Shown: positions 24,472 to 32,158, numbered from the stretch's first letter. The stretch: DNA of 36,794 nucleotides from Claveliimonas sp963592205 (GCA_963592205.1 CAVAVU010000124.1:1-36794); one strand, 5' to 3'. Made by a program: numbers and translations. The notes: generated from the sequence alone by a model not told the origin.

Positions 24472-24507
24472 AACAAGAGCTTTGTACGGGTGTACAGAGC
24501 TCTTGTT
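24472..24507 (+). terminator. Strong 16-bp hairpin after the metallophosphoesterase gene, no T-run
   Basis: The arms 24472-24487 and 24492-24507 pair over 16 bp (one T-G pair) with a 4-base GGGT loop. No T-run follows on either side, so intrinsic termination is uncertain. It may protect the 3' end of the upstream mRNA, or terminate weakly. It is the boundary between the envelope cluster and the 7-alpha-HSDH-like gene. Confidence 0.6.
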
Positions 24508-24600
24508 GGCTATATCGTCCATATAATGTCTGAAAAATATGAAATAATATACAAATGATAGAAAATATTCAGTTTATGTCATAATCTTTCAGTTAAAATG

Positions 24601-24609
24601 TGCTAAAAT
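24601..24609 (+). promoter_or_regulatory. Extended -10 promoter of the hydroxysteroid dehydrogenase gene
   Basis: TG at 24601-24602, one base, then TAAAAT at 24604-24609 form an extended -10 element. There is no good -35 box at 16-18 bases upstream, as is common for this class. The region upstream, 24508-24600, is AT-rich and holds nothing else that I can name. Confidence 0.5.
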
Positions 24610-24615
24610 AATAAA

Positions 24616-24630
24616 AAACATCGAATGTTT
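24616..24630. promoter_or_regulatory. Operator-like palindrome at the expected start of transcription
   Basis: AAACAT and ATGTTT are perfect 6-base inverted arms with a 3-base centre (CGA). It lies 6 bases downstream of the extended -10 box and 18 bases upstream of the ribosome site, the classic position for a repressor to block initiation. No regulator gene is adjacent. Binding is inferred. Confidence 0.4.
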
Positions 24631-24665
24631 CATAAATACTTAAAATGGAAAGGAGCAATGGAGTT

Positions 24666-25463
24666 ATGAGATTAGATGGAAAAGTAGCAATTGTAACAGC
24701 ATCTACAAGAGGAATCGGACTTGCCTGCACACAGCGGCTTGCACGAGAAGGAGCAACCGTATATATGGCTGCCAGGAATCTGGAGCGTGCAGCGGATCGT
24801 GCAAAAGAACTGAATGATGAAGGATGCAACGTAAAAACTGTATATAACGATGCAACTGAAAAAGAAACCTATACTTCTATGGTAGAAGAAGTATTCAAGA
24901 ATGAAGGAAGAATTGATATTCTGGTAAATAATTTCGGAACATCAAATCCACAGAAGGATCTGGACATCAAAAACACAGAATACGAAGAGTATATCCGTAC
25001 CGTTGACATCAACCTGGCAAGTGTATTTATGACCAGTCAGGCTGCAATTCCACACATGGCAGCAAATGGCGGTGGAAGCATTATCAATATTTCCTCTATT
25101 GGAGGTCTCCGTCCTGATATTTCCCAGATTGCATACGGAACTAGTAAAGCAGCAATCAATTATCTGACCAAGCTTATTGCAACGCAGTGTGCAAGAGATA
25201 ACATCCGTTGCAACGCCGTATTACCGGGAATGACAGCAACAGAAGCCGTATCGAACAACCTGACACCGGAATTCCAGGAATTCTTCTTGAAACATATTCC
25301 GATTAAGAGAATGGCAACACCGGAAGAGATCGCAGGGGCAGTTGCATATTTCGCAAGCGATGACGCAGCTTATACGACCGGTCAGATCATGGATGTATCC
25401 GGCGGATTCGGAATGCCGACACCGATCTTTGGTGATATGATCGAGATGAAGAGCAAGAGATAA
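24666..25463 (+). CDS. 7-alpha-hydroxysteroid dehydrogenase-like SDR
   Basis: This 265-residue classical short-chain dehydrogenase has the nucleotide motif TASTRGIGLA at about residues 12-21, AARN after the second strand (Arg38 favours NADP), NNFG at about 90-93 (in place of NNAG), and catalytic Ser in NISSIGG at about 143 with YGTSK (Tyr and Lys) at about 156-160. The phrases YTSMVEE, RIDILVNN, AAIPHM, GGGSI and the ending YTTGQIMDVSGGFG closely resemble clostridial bile acid 7-alpha-HSDHs that oxidise the 7-alpha hydroxyl of cholic or chenodeoxycholic acid. An alternative is a different sterol or carbonyl SDR. Start ATG 24666 has AAAGGAG at 24649-24655; the in-frame ATG 24645 lies upstream of that site. 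Own promoter and terminator make it monocistronic. Confidence 0.82.
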   Translation: MRLDGKVAIVTASTRGIGLACTQRLAREGATVYMAARNLERAADRAKELNDEGCNVKTVYNDATEKETYTSMVEEVFKNEGRIDILVNNFGTSNPQKDLDIKNTEYEEYIRTVDINLASVFMTSQAAIPHMAANGGGSIINISSIGGLRPDISQIAYGTSKAAINYLTKLIATQCARDNIRCNAVLPGMTATEAVSNNLTPEFQEFFLKHIPIKRMATPEEIAGAVAYFASDDAAYTTGQIMDVSGGFGMPTPIFGDMIEMKSKR

Positions 25464-25479
25464 ATATAGGGACTTAGAG

Positions 25480-25510
25480 GAAGACAGTAATTACGCTGTC
25501 TTCTTTTTTT
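25480..25510 (+). terminator. Rho-independent terminator after the HSDH-like gene
   Basis: GAAGACAG (25480-25487) pairs with CTGTCTTC (25496-25503) in a perfect 8-bp stem with an 8-base loop, followed directly by seven T. It starts 17 bases after the stop codon. Confidence 0.92.
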
Positions 25511-25514
25511 ATGT

Positions 25515-25543
25515 TTGCCGTAACTTTGGATTCATGCTACAAT
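25515..25543 (+). promoter_or_regulatory. Sigma-A promoter with extended -10 for the radical SAM pair
   Basis: TTGCCG at 25515-25520 and TACAAT at 25538-25543, spaced by 17 bases, with TG plus one base directly before the -10 box. It begins five bases after the preceding terminator and 55 bases before the start codon of the gene at 25598. Confidence 0.68.
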
Positions 25544-25597
25544 AAAACAATATGATTTAAAGTTTATCATTGTAATAGATGAATCAAGGAGTAATGA

Positions 25598-27463
25598 ATG
25601 AGAAAGTTAGCTTTAAGTGACGATATTTTAATGAAAATAGAGAAGCCTGCCCGTTATATTGGCGGTGAGGTGAACGCGGTCATGAAAAATTTGGACAAAA
25701 TTGACATAAGATTCGCCATGGCATTCGTCGATGTGTACGAAATCGGCATGTCCCATCTGGGGATCCAGATTCTGTATGACATGTTCAACCGCAGGGATGA
25801 TGTATGGTGTGAGCGTGTGTATTCGCCGTGGGTAGATCTGGATAAGGTGATGCGAGAAGAGAAGATCCCACTGTTTGCACTGGAGTCACAGGATCCGGTT
25901 CGTGATTTTGATTTCCTCGGAATCACGATCCAGTATGAGATGTGTTATACCAATATTCTGCAGGTATTAGACTTATCCGGCATTCCGCTTCACGCAAAGG
26001 ATCGTACAGAGGAGGATCCGATCGTGATCGGTGGCGGTCCGTGCGCGTATAATCCGGAGCCGATTGCAGAATTTTTTGATATGTTCTATATCGGTGAAGG
26101 CGAGACAGTCTACGATGAACTGCTGGATGCTTATAAAGAGAATAAGAAAAATGGCGGCTCACGTATGGAATTTCTGGAGAAAGCCTGTCAGATTGATGGT
26201 ATTTATGTTCCGATGTTCTATGAAGTGACTTATCATGAAAATGGAACGATCGATCAGTTCTTTCCGATTAATGAGCATGCGCCGTCCGTGATCCATAAGC
26301 AGGTGGTTATGGATGTAACGGATACGACCTATCCGCAGGCGCCGGTAGTTCCTTATATTAAGGTAACCCAGGACCGTGTGGTACTGGAAGTGCAGCGTGG
26401 CTGTATCCGCGGATGCAGATTCTGTCAGGCAGGTATGTTGTATCGCCCGACCAGAGAGCGTAATGTCGAAACACTGAAGCAGTATGCTTATAATATGCTT
26501 AAGAATACCGGACACGAGGAAATATCACTGAGCTCGTTAAGTACCAGTGATTACAGTGAATTAAAAGAATTGGTAACATTTCTGATTGATAACTTCAAGA
26601 ATAAAGGAATCAACATTTCCCTGCCATCCCTTCGTATCGATGCATTTTCGTTGGATGTGATGAGCCAGGTGCAGGATATCCGCAAGAGCAGTCTGACATT
26701 TGCACCGGAGGCTGGCTCTCAGCGGATGCGTAACGTCATTAATAAAGGACTGACGGAGGACGACATCATTTCCGGAGCCGGACAGGCATTTGAAGGCGGT
26801 TGGAATAAAGTAAAGCTGTACTTCATGCTGGGACTTCCGACAGAGACCGAGGAAGATATGGAGGCAATTGCTGTTCTGGCGGATAAGGTTGCGAGAAGAT
26901 ATTATGAGATTCCGAAGGATCAGAGAAATGGCAAATGTCAGATCACGGCCAGTTCATCGTTCTTTATCCCGAAGCCGTTTACACCGTTCCAGTGGGCACC
27001 GATGCTGAACCACGAAGATTATATTGAACGCGCGGCAATCGTAAAGCATGCATTTCTTAATCAGCTCAATAAAAAGAGCCTGCGTTACAACTGGCATGAT
27101 GCGGAAGTAAGTGTGCTGGAAGGCGTATTTGCCAGAGGCGACCGTAAGATCGCGGCAGTCATCGAGGAGGCTTACCGTCTGGGATGCATTTACGATTCCT
27201 GGAGTGAGCAGTTTGATAACGAGAAATGGATGCAGGCGTTTGAAAATACGGGCATTGACATTGGATTTTATAATCTCAGGGAGCGTTCGGAAGATGAAGT
27301 GTTCCCATGGGATTTTATAGATATCGGCGTGACGAAGAAGTTCCTCAGAAGAGAATGGGATCGCGCGATGAAAGGCGAAGTGACACCGAACTGCCGTATG
27401 CAGTGTTCCGGCTGCGGTGTGGCAAAATGGAAAGGAGGTGTCTGCATTGAAGGTAAGAATTAA
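25598..27463 (+). CDS. TIGR03960-type B12-binding-like radical SAM protein
   Basis: This 621-residue protein of unknown reaction is found with a partner of the TIGR03936/DUF2344 family, as here. The N-terminal part (about 1-240) is a cobalamin-binding-like region, including FVDVYEIGMSHLGIQIL and IVIGGGPCAYNPEPIAEFFD. The radical SAM core has CxxxCxxC in QRGCIRGCRFCQAGM (Cys269, 273, 276), SLSSLSTSDY and TFAPEAGSQRMR. The C-terminus carries an extra cysteine cluster, CRMQCSGCG and a later Cys, within about 20 residues of the end, probably another metal site. AAGGAG precedes the ATG. The partner's ribosome site and start lie inside its last codons. Confidence 0.93.
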   Translation: MRKLALSDDILMKIEKPARYIGGEVNAVMKNLDKIDIRFAMAFVDVYEIGMSHLGIQILYDMFNRRDDVWCERVYSPWVDLDKVMREEKIPLFALESQDPVRDFDFLGITIQYEMCYTNILQVLDLSGIPLHAKDRTEEDPIVIGGGPCAYNPEPIAEFFDMFYIGEGETVYDELLDAYKENKKNGGSRMEFLEKACQIDGIYVPMFYEVTYHENGTIDQFFPINEHAPSVIHKQVVMDVTDTTYPQAPVVPYIKVTQDRVVLEVQRGCIRGCRFCQAGMLYRPTRERNVETLKQYAYNMLKNTGHEEISLSSLSTSDYSELKELVTFLIDNFKNKGINISLPSLRIDAFSLDVMSQVQDIRKSSLTFAPEAGSQRMRNVINKGLTEDDIISGAGQAFEGGWNKVKLYFMLGLPTETEEDMEAIAVLADKVARRYYEIPKDQRNGKCQITASSSFFIPKPFTPFQWAPMLNHEDYIERAAIVKHAFLNQLNKKSLRYNWHDAEVSVLEGVFARGDRKIAAVIEEAYRLGCIYDSWSEQFDNEKWMQAFENTGIDIGFYNLRERSEDEVFPWDFIDIGVTKKFLRREWDRAMKGEVTPNCRMQCSGCGVAKWKGGVCIEGKN

Positions 27464-28190
27464 GTTCCGCAAATACGGTATTTTGAAATATATCGGACAT
27501 CTGGATGTGATGCGTTTCTTTCAGAAAGCAATGCGCCGTGCGGACATCCCGATCGCATTTACCGGCGGATACAGTCCGCATATGATCATGTCCTTTGCGC
27601 AGCCGCTGGGACTTGGCGTAACCAGCGAGGGAGAATATCTGGATATCGAGCTGGCGGGTGATATTAGCTCAGAGGATGCAGTGAAGCAGTTAAATGCGAC
27701 GATGGCAGATGGTATTGATGTGGTAAGTTTCAGACAGATCCAGGACGAGAAGAAATACAGCGGCATGACACTTGTGGCTGCTGCGGATTATCTGATCGTA
27801 CCGAAAGACATGGAAGAGACTGCTCTGAGAGAGCATAACAGTGAGACACTGGTTTTCCCTGACAGATGGAACGAAGCGCTCACAGCATTTCTGGCACAGC
27901 CGGAGATTACGGTTATGAAGAAGACGAAGCGCAGTGAGAAGGAAGTGGATATCCGTCCGATGATCTATGATATGCATATGGAGTCTGCCGGAATCTGTAT
28001 GCAGCTTGCGGCGGGAAGTGAGAATAACCTGAAGCCGGATCTGGTGATGGAGACATTCTTAAAATATATTGGCGAAGAAGATACGAAACTTCATTACCAC
28101 AGAAGAGAGGTCTATGCGAAGAATCCGAAGTCCGAGAGTCCGAGATTTGTATCATTAGAATCACTTGGATGGGATATTTTATCTTGCTAA
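27447..28190 (+). CDS. TIGR03936 (DUF2344) radical SAM-associated protein
   Basis: This 247-residue protein starts KVRIKFRKYGILKYIGHLDVMRFFQKAMRRADIP, the hallmark of the family (given here as positions 2-34; key residues K-RI-F-K-G and IGHLD). It continues with FTGGYSPHMIMSFAQPLGLGVTSEGEY at about 38-64. It has no cysteine cluster of its own and is thought to work with the radical SAM protein, possibly in RNA or protein modification; the reaction is unknown. I place the start at TTG 27447 because AAAGGAGGTG at 27431-27440 is 6 bases upstream, giving a 17-base overlap with the upstream gene. Longer upstream starts in the same frame lack a ribosome site. Confidence 0.9.
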   Translation: MKVRIKFRKYGILKYIGHLDVMRFFQKAMRRADIPIAFTGGYSPHMIMSFAQPLGLGVTSEGEYLDIELAGDISSEDAVKQLNATMADGIDVVSFRQIQDEKKYSGMTLVAAADYLIVPKDMEETALREHNSETLVFPDRWNEALTAFLAQPEITVMKKTKRSEKEVDIRPMIYDMHMESAGICMQLAAGSENNLKPDLVMETFLKYIGEEDTKLHYHRREVYAKNPKSESPRFVSLESLGWDILSC

Positions 28191-28213
28191 AGTGCCATAG
28201 CAAGTGGTATAGT
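28184..28213 (+). promoter_or_regulatory. Possible promoter for the YbaK gene, overlapping an inverted repeat
   Basis: TTGCTA at 28184-28189 and TATAGT at 28208-28213 have an 18-base spacer, and TG plus one base precede the -10 box. CTTGCT (28183-28188) and AGCAAG (28199-28204) form an inverted repeat over the -35 box and spacer. The stop codon of the upstream gene is inside the region. The -35 match is only moderate. Confidence 0.5.
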
Positions 28214-28276
28214 AATGAACTAGAAGCAGAGCAGGGGAATATCCGGCTTCAAAGCATACGATAACGAGGTAAGACA

Positions 28277-28759
28277 ATGAGTAAAAAAGAGATTAAGACG
28301 AATGCCATGCGGATTCTTGACCGTATGAAGATCTCGTATACTTATGAGACTTATGAATGTGATGAATTCACAGATGGCATCCAGGTGGCAGATAAGTTAA
28401 ATCTGGATCACAGACAGGTGTTTAAGACACTTGTGACTACAGGTAAGACCGGTAATCATTATGTATTTGTAATCCCGATCGAGGATGAGATCGACTTTAA
28501 GAAAGCTGCCAAAGCAGTTGGTGAGAAGTCATTGGAAATGCTACATCTGAAGGATCTGACTAAGGTGACCGGATACGTCCGCGGCGGATGCACTTCTATC
28601 GGAATGAAGAAGAATTTTCCGACTGTTATTCAGGAAAGTGCACAGGATTTTGATGAGATCTATGTGAGTGGCGGTAAGCTTGGCATGCAGATAAAGCTTG
28701 CTCCGGCAGACCTGAAGAAAGCTGCGAATGCAGAATTTGGTGATGTGATAAGAGGTTAG
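28277..28759 (+). CDS. ybaK: YbaK/EbsC-type Cys-tRNA(Pro) deacylase
   Basis: This 160-residue protein is a trans-editing deacylase that hydrolyses mischarged Cys-tRNA(Pro). The family pattern is seen: NAMRILDRMKISYTYETYEC, then DHRQVFKTLVTTG with the essential Lys at about residue 47, EKSLEMLHLKDLTKVTGYVRGGCTSIGMKK at about 77-106 (key features GYVRGG and S-IG), and a C-terminal GKLGMQIKLAPADL. AACGAGG upstream of ATG 28277 is a moderate ribosome site. It precedes aspartate kinase by 45 bases with no terminator, so the two may be co-transcribed. The substrate assignment follows the EbsC/YbaK family rather than anything specific here. Confidence 0.9.
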   Translation: MSKKEIKTNAMRILDRMKISYTYETYECDEFTDGIQVADKLNLDHRQVFKTLVTTGKTGNHYVFVIPIEDEIDFKKAAKAVGEKSLEMLHLKDLTKVTGYVRGGCTSIGMKKNFPTVIQESAQDFDEIYVSGGKLGMQIKLAPADLKKAANAEFGDVIRG

Positions 28760-28804
28760 CCAACTTGATAATACAATTCGAAATTGATGGAGGTCTACAA
28801 AGGA

Positions 28805-30124
28805 ATGAAAAAAGTAGTTAAATTCGGAGGAAGTTCACTGGCCAGCGCAGAACAGTTTAAAAAGGTGGGAGCCATTATCCGTCAGGAAGAATCCAGACGT
28901 TATGTGGTGCCATCTGCACCGGGCAAACGGTTTTCCGGGGATACAAAGGTAACAGACATGCTGTACAGCTGTTATCATCTGGCAATTCAGGAAGAAGACT
29001 TTGAAGAAGAGTTGAAGGCGATCCATGCCCGTTATCAGGAGATTATTGACGGACTGAAGCTGGATCTGAGCCTGGATCAGGAGTTTCAGGTAATACGAGA
29101 GAATTTCAGTAAAAAGGTTGGACGTGATTATGCGGCATCCAGAGGAGAATATCTGAATGGTATGATCATGGCAGCGTATCTTGGTTATGAATTTATTGAT
29201 GCTGCAGAAGTAATCTTCTTTAATGAAAAGGGCGGATTTGACGCGGACAAGACACAGAAGATCCTGTCAGAACGTCTGGCGCATACAGAAAAGGCTGTTA
29301 TTCCTGGATTCTATGGAGTAGGATATGACGGAAAGGTGAAGACATTTTCCAGAGGCGGTTCCGATGTGACGGGTTCTATCGTTGCAAAGGCAGTACATGC
29401 AGATATGTATGAGAACTGGACTGATGTGTCGGGATTCCTGATCGCGGATCCACGTGTGGTAAAGAATCCAAAGGCAATTGACGTAATTACATATCGTGAG
29501 CTTCGCGAGTTATCTTATATGGGTGCATCTGTACTTCATGAAGATGCAATCTTCCCGGTACGCAAAGAAGGTATTCCGATCAATATCCGCAATACCAATG
29601 CACCGGAAGATAAGGGTACACTGATCGTAGAGGCGACCTGCAGAAAGCCTCGTTTCATCATTACAGGTATTGCAGGTAAGAAAGATTTTGCATCAATTAC
29701 GATTGAAAAGGCAATGATGAACTCCGAAGTAGGATTCTGTAAGCGTGTGCTGGAAGTATTTGACAATAATGGTATTTCTATTGAACATATGCCGTCAGGT
29801 ATTGATACCATGACAATTCTGGTACACCAGGATGAATTTGAAGAGAAAGAACAGGAAGTTGTGGCAGGTATCCACCGTGCAGTAGAACCGGATTTCGTAG
29901 AAATGGAATCTGATCTTGCACTGATCGCTGTTGTAGGACGCGGTATGAAGTCTACCCGTGGTACTTCCGGACGTATCTTCTCAGCACTGGCTCATGCTAA
30001 TGTCAATGTGCGCATGATTGATCAGGGTTCCAGCGAGCTGAATATTATCATTGGCGTGCGCAATCATGATTTTGATAATGCAATCAAAGCAATCTATGAC
30101 ATTTTTGTAATGACACAGTTGTAA
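28805..30124 (+). CDS. Aspartate kinase
   Basis: This enzyme phosphorylates aspartate, the first step toward lysine/diaminopimelate, threonine and methionine. At 439 residues, the N-terminal kinase domain begins KKVVKFGGSSLASAEQFKK (ATP-binding KFGGSS) and has SRGGSDVTGSIVAKA at about residues 189-203. Two ACT domains occupy about 300-439, with GFCKRVLEVFDNNGISIEHMPSG and the second one around DQGSSELNIIIGV, so feedback control by lysine or threonine is likely, though the effector is not decidable. ATG 28805 is the family start, with GGAGG at 28789-28793 upstream; TTG 28784 and ATG 28787 add seven residues ahead of it. The 45-base upstream gap has no lysine riboswitch. Confidence 0.94.
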   Translation: MKKVVKFGGSSLASAEQFKKVGAIIRQEESRRYVVPSAPGKRFSGDTKVTDMLYSCYHLAIQEEDFEEELKAIHARYQEIIDGLKLDLSLDQEFQVIRENFSKKVGRDYAASRGEYLNGMIMAAYLGYEFIDAAEVIFFNEKGGFDADKTQKILSERLAHTEKAVIPGFYGVGYDGKVKTFSRGGSDVTGSIVAKAVHADMYENWTDVSGFLIADPRVVKNPKAIDVITYRELRELSYMGASVLHEDAIFPVRKEGIPINIRNTNAPEDKGTLIVEATCRKPRFIITGIAGKKDFASITIEKAMMNSEVGFCKRVLEVFDNNGISIEHMPSGIDTMTILVHQDEFEEKEQEVVAGIHRAVEPDFVEMESDLALIAVVGRGMKSTRGTSGRIFSALAHANVNVRMIDQGSSELNIIIGVRNHDFDNAIKAIYDIFVMTQL

Positions 30125-30165
30125 TGATGCAGATTTAATATACGAAAAGAGGAATATAAAAAGCT

Positions 30166-30987
30166 ATGATAGATTTTCATACACATATATTTCCGGAGAA
30201 AATTGTAAAAAAGACACTTGCGATTCTGGAGGCTAACTGTGAGACAGCACCGCATACAGACGGTACTGCGGCAGGACTGCGTGCTTCTTCGGAAGAAGCA
30301 GGGATAGACTGCTCCGTGATTCTTCCTGTAGCTACGAAGCCGGAACAGTTTGATTCGATCAACCGGTTTGCGATGCAGTTCCGTGGTCAGGACAGACTGC
30401 TTTCCTTTGGCGGGATTCATCCGGATGCAGAAAATGTCCGTGAGAAATTGACATTTTTAAAGGATCATGGATTCAAGGGAATTAAATTACATCCGGATTA
30501 TCAGCAGACATTTATTGATGATATCCGATGTGAACGGATTATTGATATTGCTAGTGAACTTGGATTAATCGTAAGCGTTCACTGCGGTTTTGATCCGGGC
30601 TATAAAGAGCTGACGCACTGTACACCGGACAGGATTGCGAAGATGATCGATACCGTTCATCCGGAAAAATTAGTGCTTGCCCATATGGGAAGTCTCATGA
30701 TGTGGGACGATGTCGAGAAATATCTGATCGGCGCACCTGTGTGGTTTGATACCGGCGTTGTATTCGGTCATATTGATGAAGAGCAGTTTGTACGAATTGT
30801 CCGGGGGCAGGGCGCAGACCGTATTCTTTTTGCCAGTGACTCCCCTTGGGGCGGACAGAAAGAATTTGTACAGGCATTGGAGAATACCTGTCTGACAGAA
30901 GCAGAAAAGCAGATGATCTTCCATACAAATGGAGAAAAATTACTTGATATGAAGATTCCGGACAGCCGGAAGATTGAGGAGGAATAA
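30166..30987 (+). CDS. Amidohydrolase-superfamily metal-dependent hydrolase
   Basis: This 273-residue TIM-barrel hydrolase of the amidohydrolase-2 (COG2159) type has metal ligands in FHTHIFPE at residues 3-10, KLHPDYQ at about 106-112 (the region of the bridging or second-site residue), VHCGFDPG at about 133-140, LAHMGS at about 167-172, and the terminal Asp in FASDSPWGG at about 224-232. The substrate is unknown; relatives act on decarboxylation, deacetylation or lactone hydrolysis. It lies 41 bases after aspartate kinase and ends 4 bases before the asnA start, so it is translationally linked to asparagine synthesis, which may or may not reflect function. Confidence 0.87.
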   Translation: MIDFHTHIFPEKIVKKTLAILEANCETAPHTDGTAAGLRASSEEAGIDCSVILPVATKPEQFDSINRFAMQFRGQDRLLSFGGIHPDAENVREKLTFLKDHGFKGIKLHPDYQQTFIDDIRCERIIDIASELGLIVSVHCGFDPGYKELTHCTPDRIAKMIDTVHPEKLVLAHMGSLMMWDDVEKYLIGAPVWFDTGVVFGHIDEEQFVRIVRGQGADRILFASDSPWGGQKEFVQALENTCLTEAEKQMIFHTNGEKLLDMKIPDSRKIEEE

Positions 30988-30991
30988 GAGA

Positions 30992-32002
30992 ATGGCAGAA
31001 GTAATTATGCCGGAGGGATATGTCTCTCCACTTACGATACGGGAAACGGAGGTAGCAATTAAAGAAGTGAAAGATCATTTCCAGAGCTCTCTTGCTAAGA
31101 ATCTGCACCTTACCCGTGTATCCGCACCGCTTTTTGTAAAGCCGGAGAGCGGACTGAATGATAACCTGAACGGTGTAGAACGTCCGGTTGCATTCGGTAT
31201 CAAAGAACAGAATGACGATATGGCAGAGATCGTACATTCTCTGGCAAAATGGAAACGTTATGCATTGAAGAAATACGGTTTCCATTCAGGAGAAGGCCTT
31301 TACACAGATATGAGTGCGATCCGCAGAGATGAAGATACGGACAATATTCATTCTATCTATGTGGATCAGTGGGATTGGGAAAAGGTTATTTCCAAAGAAG
31401 AGCGTAATACAGAGACACTGGAATACACTGTAAGAAAGGTATACGCTGCACTGAAGGATACCGAAGATTACATGGCACGCAGATACAATTATATCGAAGC
31501 ATGGCTGCCGGATGAGATTACATTTATCACTTCCCAGGAACTGGAAGATATGTATCCGGATAAGACTGCTAAGGAAAGAGAACATGCCTATGCGAAGTTA
31601 AAAGGTGCAATTTTTGTATCTCAGATCGGTAAGATTCTGGCTTCCGGTGAGAAGCATGACGGAAGAGCGCCGGACTACGATGACTGGGAGCTGAATGGTG
31701 ATATCATCGTTTATTATCCGGTACTTGATATTGCACTTGAGCTTTCTTCTATGGGTATCCGAGTAGACGAAGATTCCCTGATGAAACAGTTAAAGCTTGC
31801 CGGATGCGAAGAACGTAAGGAACTTGCATTCCAGAAGTCTCTGCTGAACGGTGAACTGCCTTATACGATCGGCGGAGGTATCGGACAGTCACGTATCTGT
31901 ATGTATTATCTGAGAAAGGCTCATATCGGAGAAGTACAGTCTTCCCTGTGGCCGGAAGAGATGATCGAAGAGACAGAAAAGCATGGAATTCATCTGCTGT
32001 AA
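30992..32002 (+). CDS. asnA: Aspartate--ammonia ligase (asparagine synthetase A)
   Basis: AsnA makes asparagine from aspartate, ammonia and ATP. It is a class II tRNA-synthetase-like enzyme of 336 residues, the usual length. Family blocks seen: LHLTRVSAPLFVKPESGLNDNLNGVERPV (about residues 34-62; key SGLNDNL), FGIKEQNDDMAEIVHSLAKWKR, GLYTDMSAIRRDED, VDQWDWEK, and GGGIGQSRICMY near the C-terminus. I chose ATG 30992, with GAGGAGG at 30976-30982 9 bases upstream; the in-frame TTG 30974 lies in the preceding gene. It uses the same aspartate pool as the kinase two genes upstream. Confidence 0.96.
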   Translation: MAEVIMPEGYVSPLTIRETEVAIKEVKDHFQSSLAKNLHLTRVSAPLFVKPESGLNDNLNGVERPVAFGIKEQNDDMAEIVHSLAKWKRYALKKYGFHSGEGLYTDMSAIRRDEDTDNIHSIYVDQWDWEKVISKEERNTETLEYTVRKVYAALKDTEDYMARRYNYIEAWLPDEITFITSQELEDMYPDKTAKEREHAYAKLKGAIFVSQIGKILASGEKHDGRAPDYDDWELNGDIIVYYPVLDIALELSSMGIRVDEDSLMKQLKLAGCEERKELAFQKSLLNGELPYTIGGGIGQSRICMYYLRKAHIGEVQSSLWPEEMIEETEKHGIHLL

Positions 32003-32034
32003 GATATATTAAAAAAATAAAATATTTTTTGGTA

Positions 32035-32061
32035 ATAAGCTTGCTTTTATAGCAAGCTTAT
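32035..32061. repeat. 11-bp inverted repeat between asnA and rplU
   Basis: ATAAGCTTGCT (32035-32045) and AGCAAGCTTAT (32051-32061) are perfect inverted arms around TTTAT. In RNA it could form a stem at the 3' end of asnA, but no T-run follows. In DNA it covers the -35 box and spacer of the rplU promoter. It may be both a weak terminator and a protein site. Confidence 0.6.
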
Positions 32062-32072
32062 GCTATTATAAT
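32041..32072 (+). promoter_or_regulatory. Sigma-A promoter of the rplU-prp-rpmA-obgE operon
   Basis: TTGCTT at 32041-32046 and TATTAT at 32064-32069 have a 17-base spacer with TG plus one base before the -10. A second overlapping -10, TATAAT at 32067-32072, has no better -35. The expected start is near 32076, giving a leader of about 80 bases. Confidence 0.65.
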
Positions 32073-32075
32073 CGA

Positions 32076-32158
32076 GTATGCCGCACAATGAGGTAATAAG
32101 TATTACACATAGCGTGTAATCACCGTAGTTGGCGAGTAATGATAATAGGAGGTGCCAT
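32076..32158 (+). ncRNA. Candidate L21 (rplU) leader RNA
   Basis: The leader between promoter and start codon has a hairpin ATTACAC (32102-32108) with GTGTAAT (32114-32120), and an alternative hairpin GTAAT (32093-32097) with ATTAC (32102-32106) that uses the same bases. A third GTAAT is at 32136-32140. Its place upstream of rplU fits the known L21 leader motif of Bacillota, an autoregulatory ribosomal protein leader. I could not run a covariance search, so membership is inferred from position and structure. Confidence 0.55.

Noticed and set aside
28760..28804. Riboswitch before aspartate kinase
   Set aside because: The gap is 45 bases, far too short for a lysine riboswitch, and has no hairpin-terminator pair.
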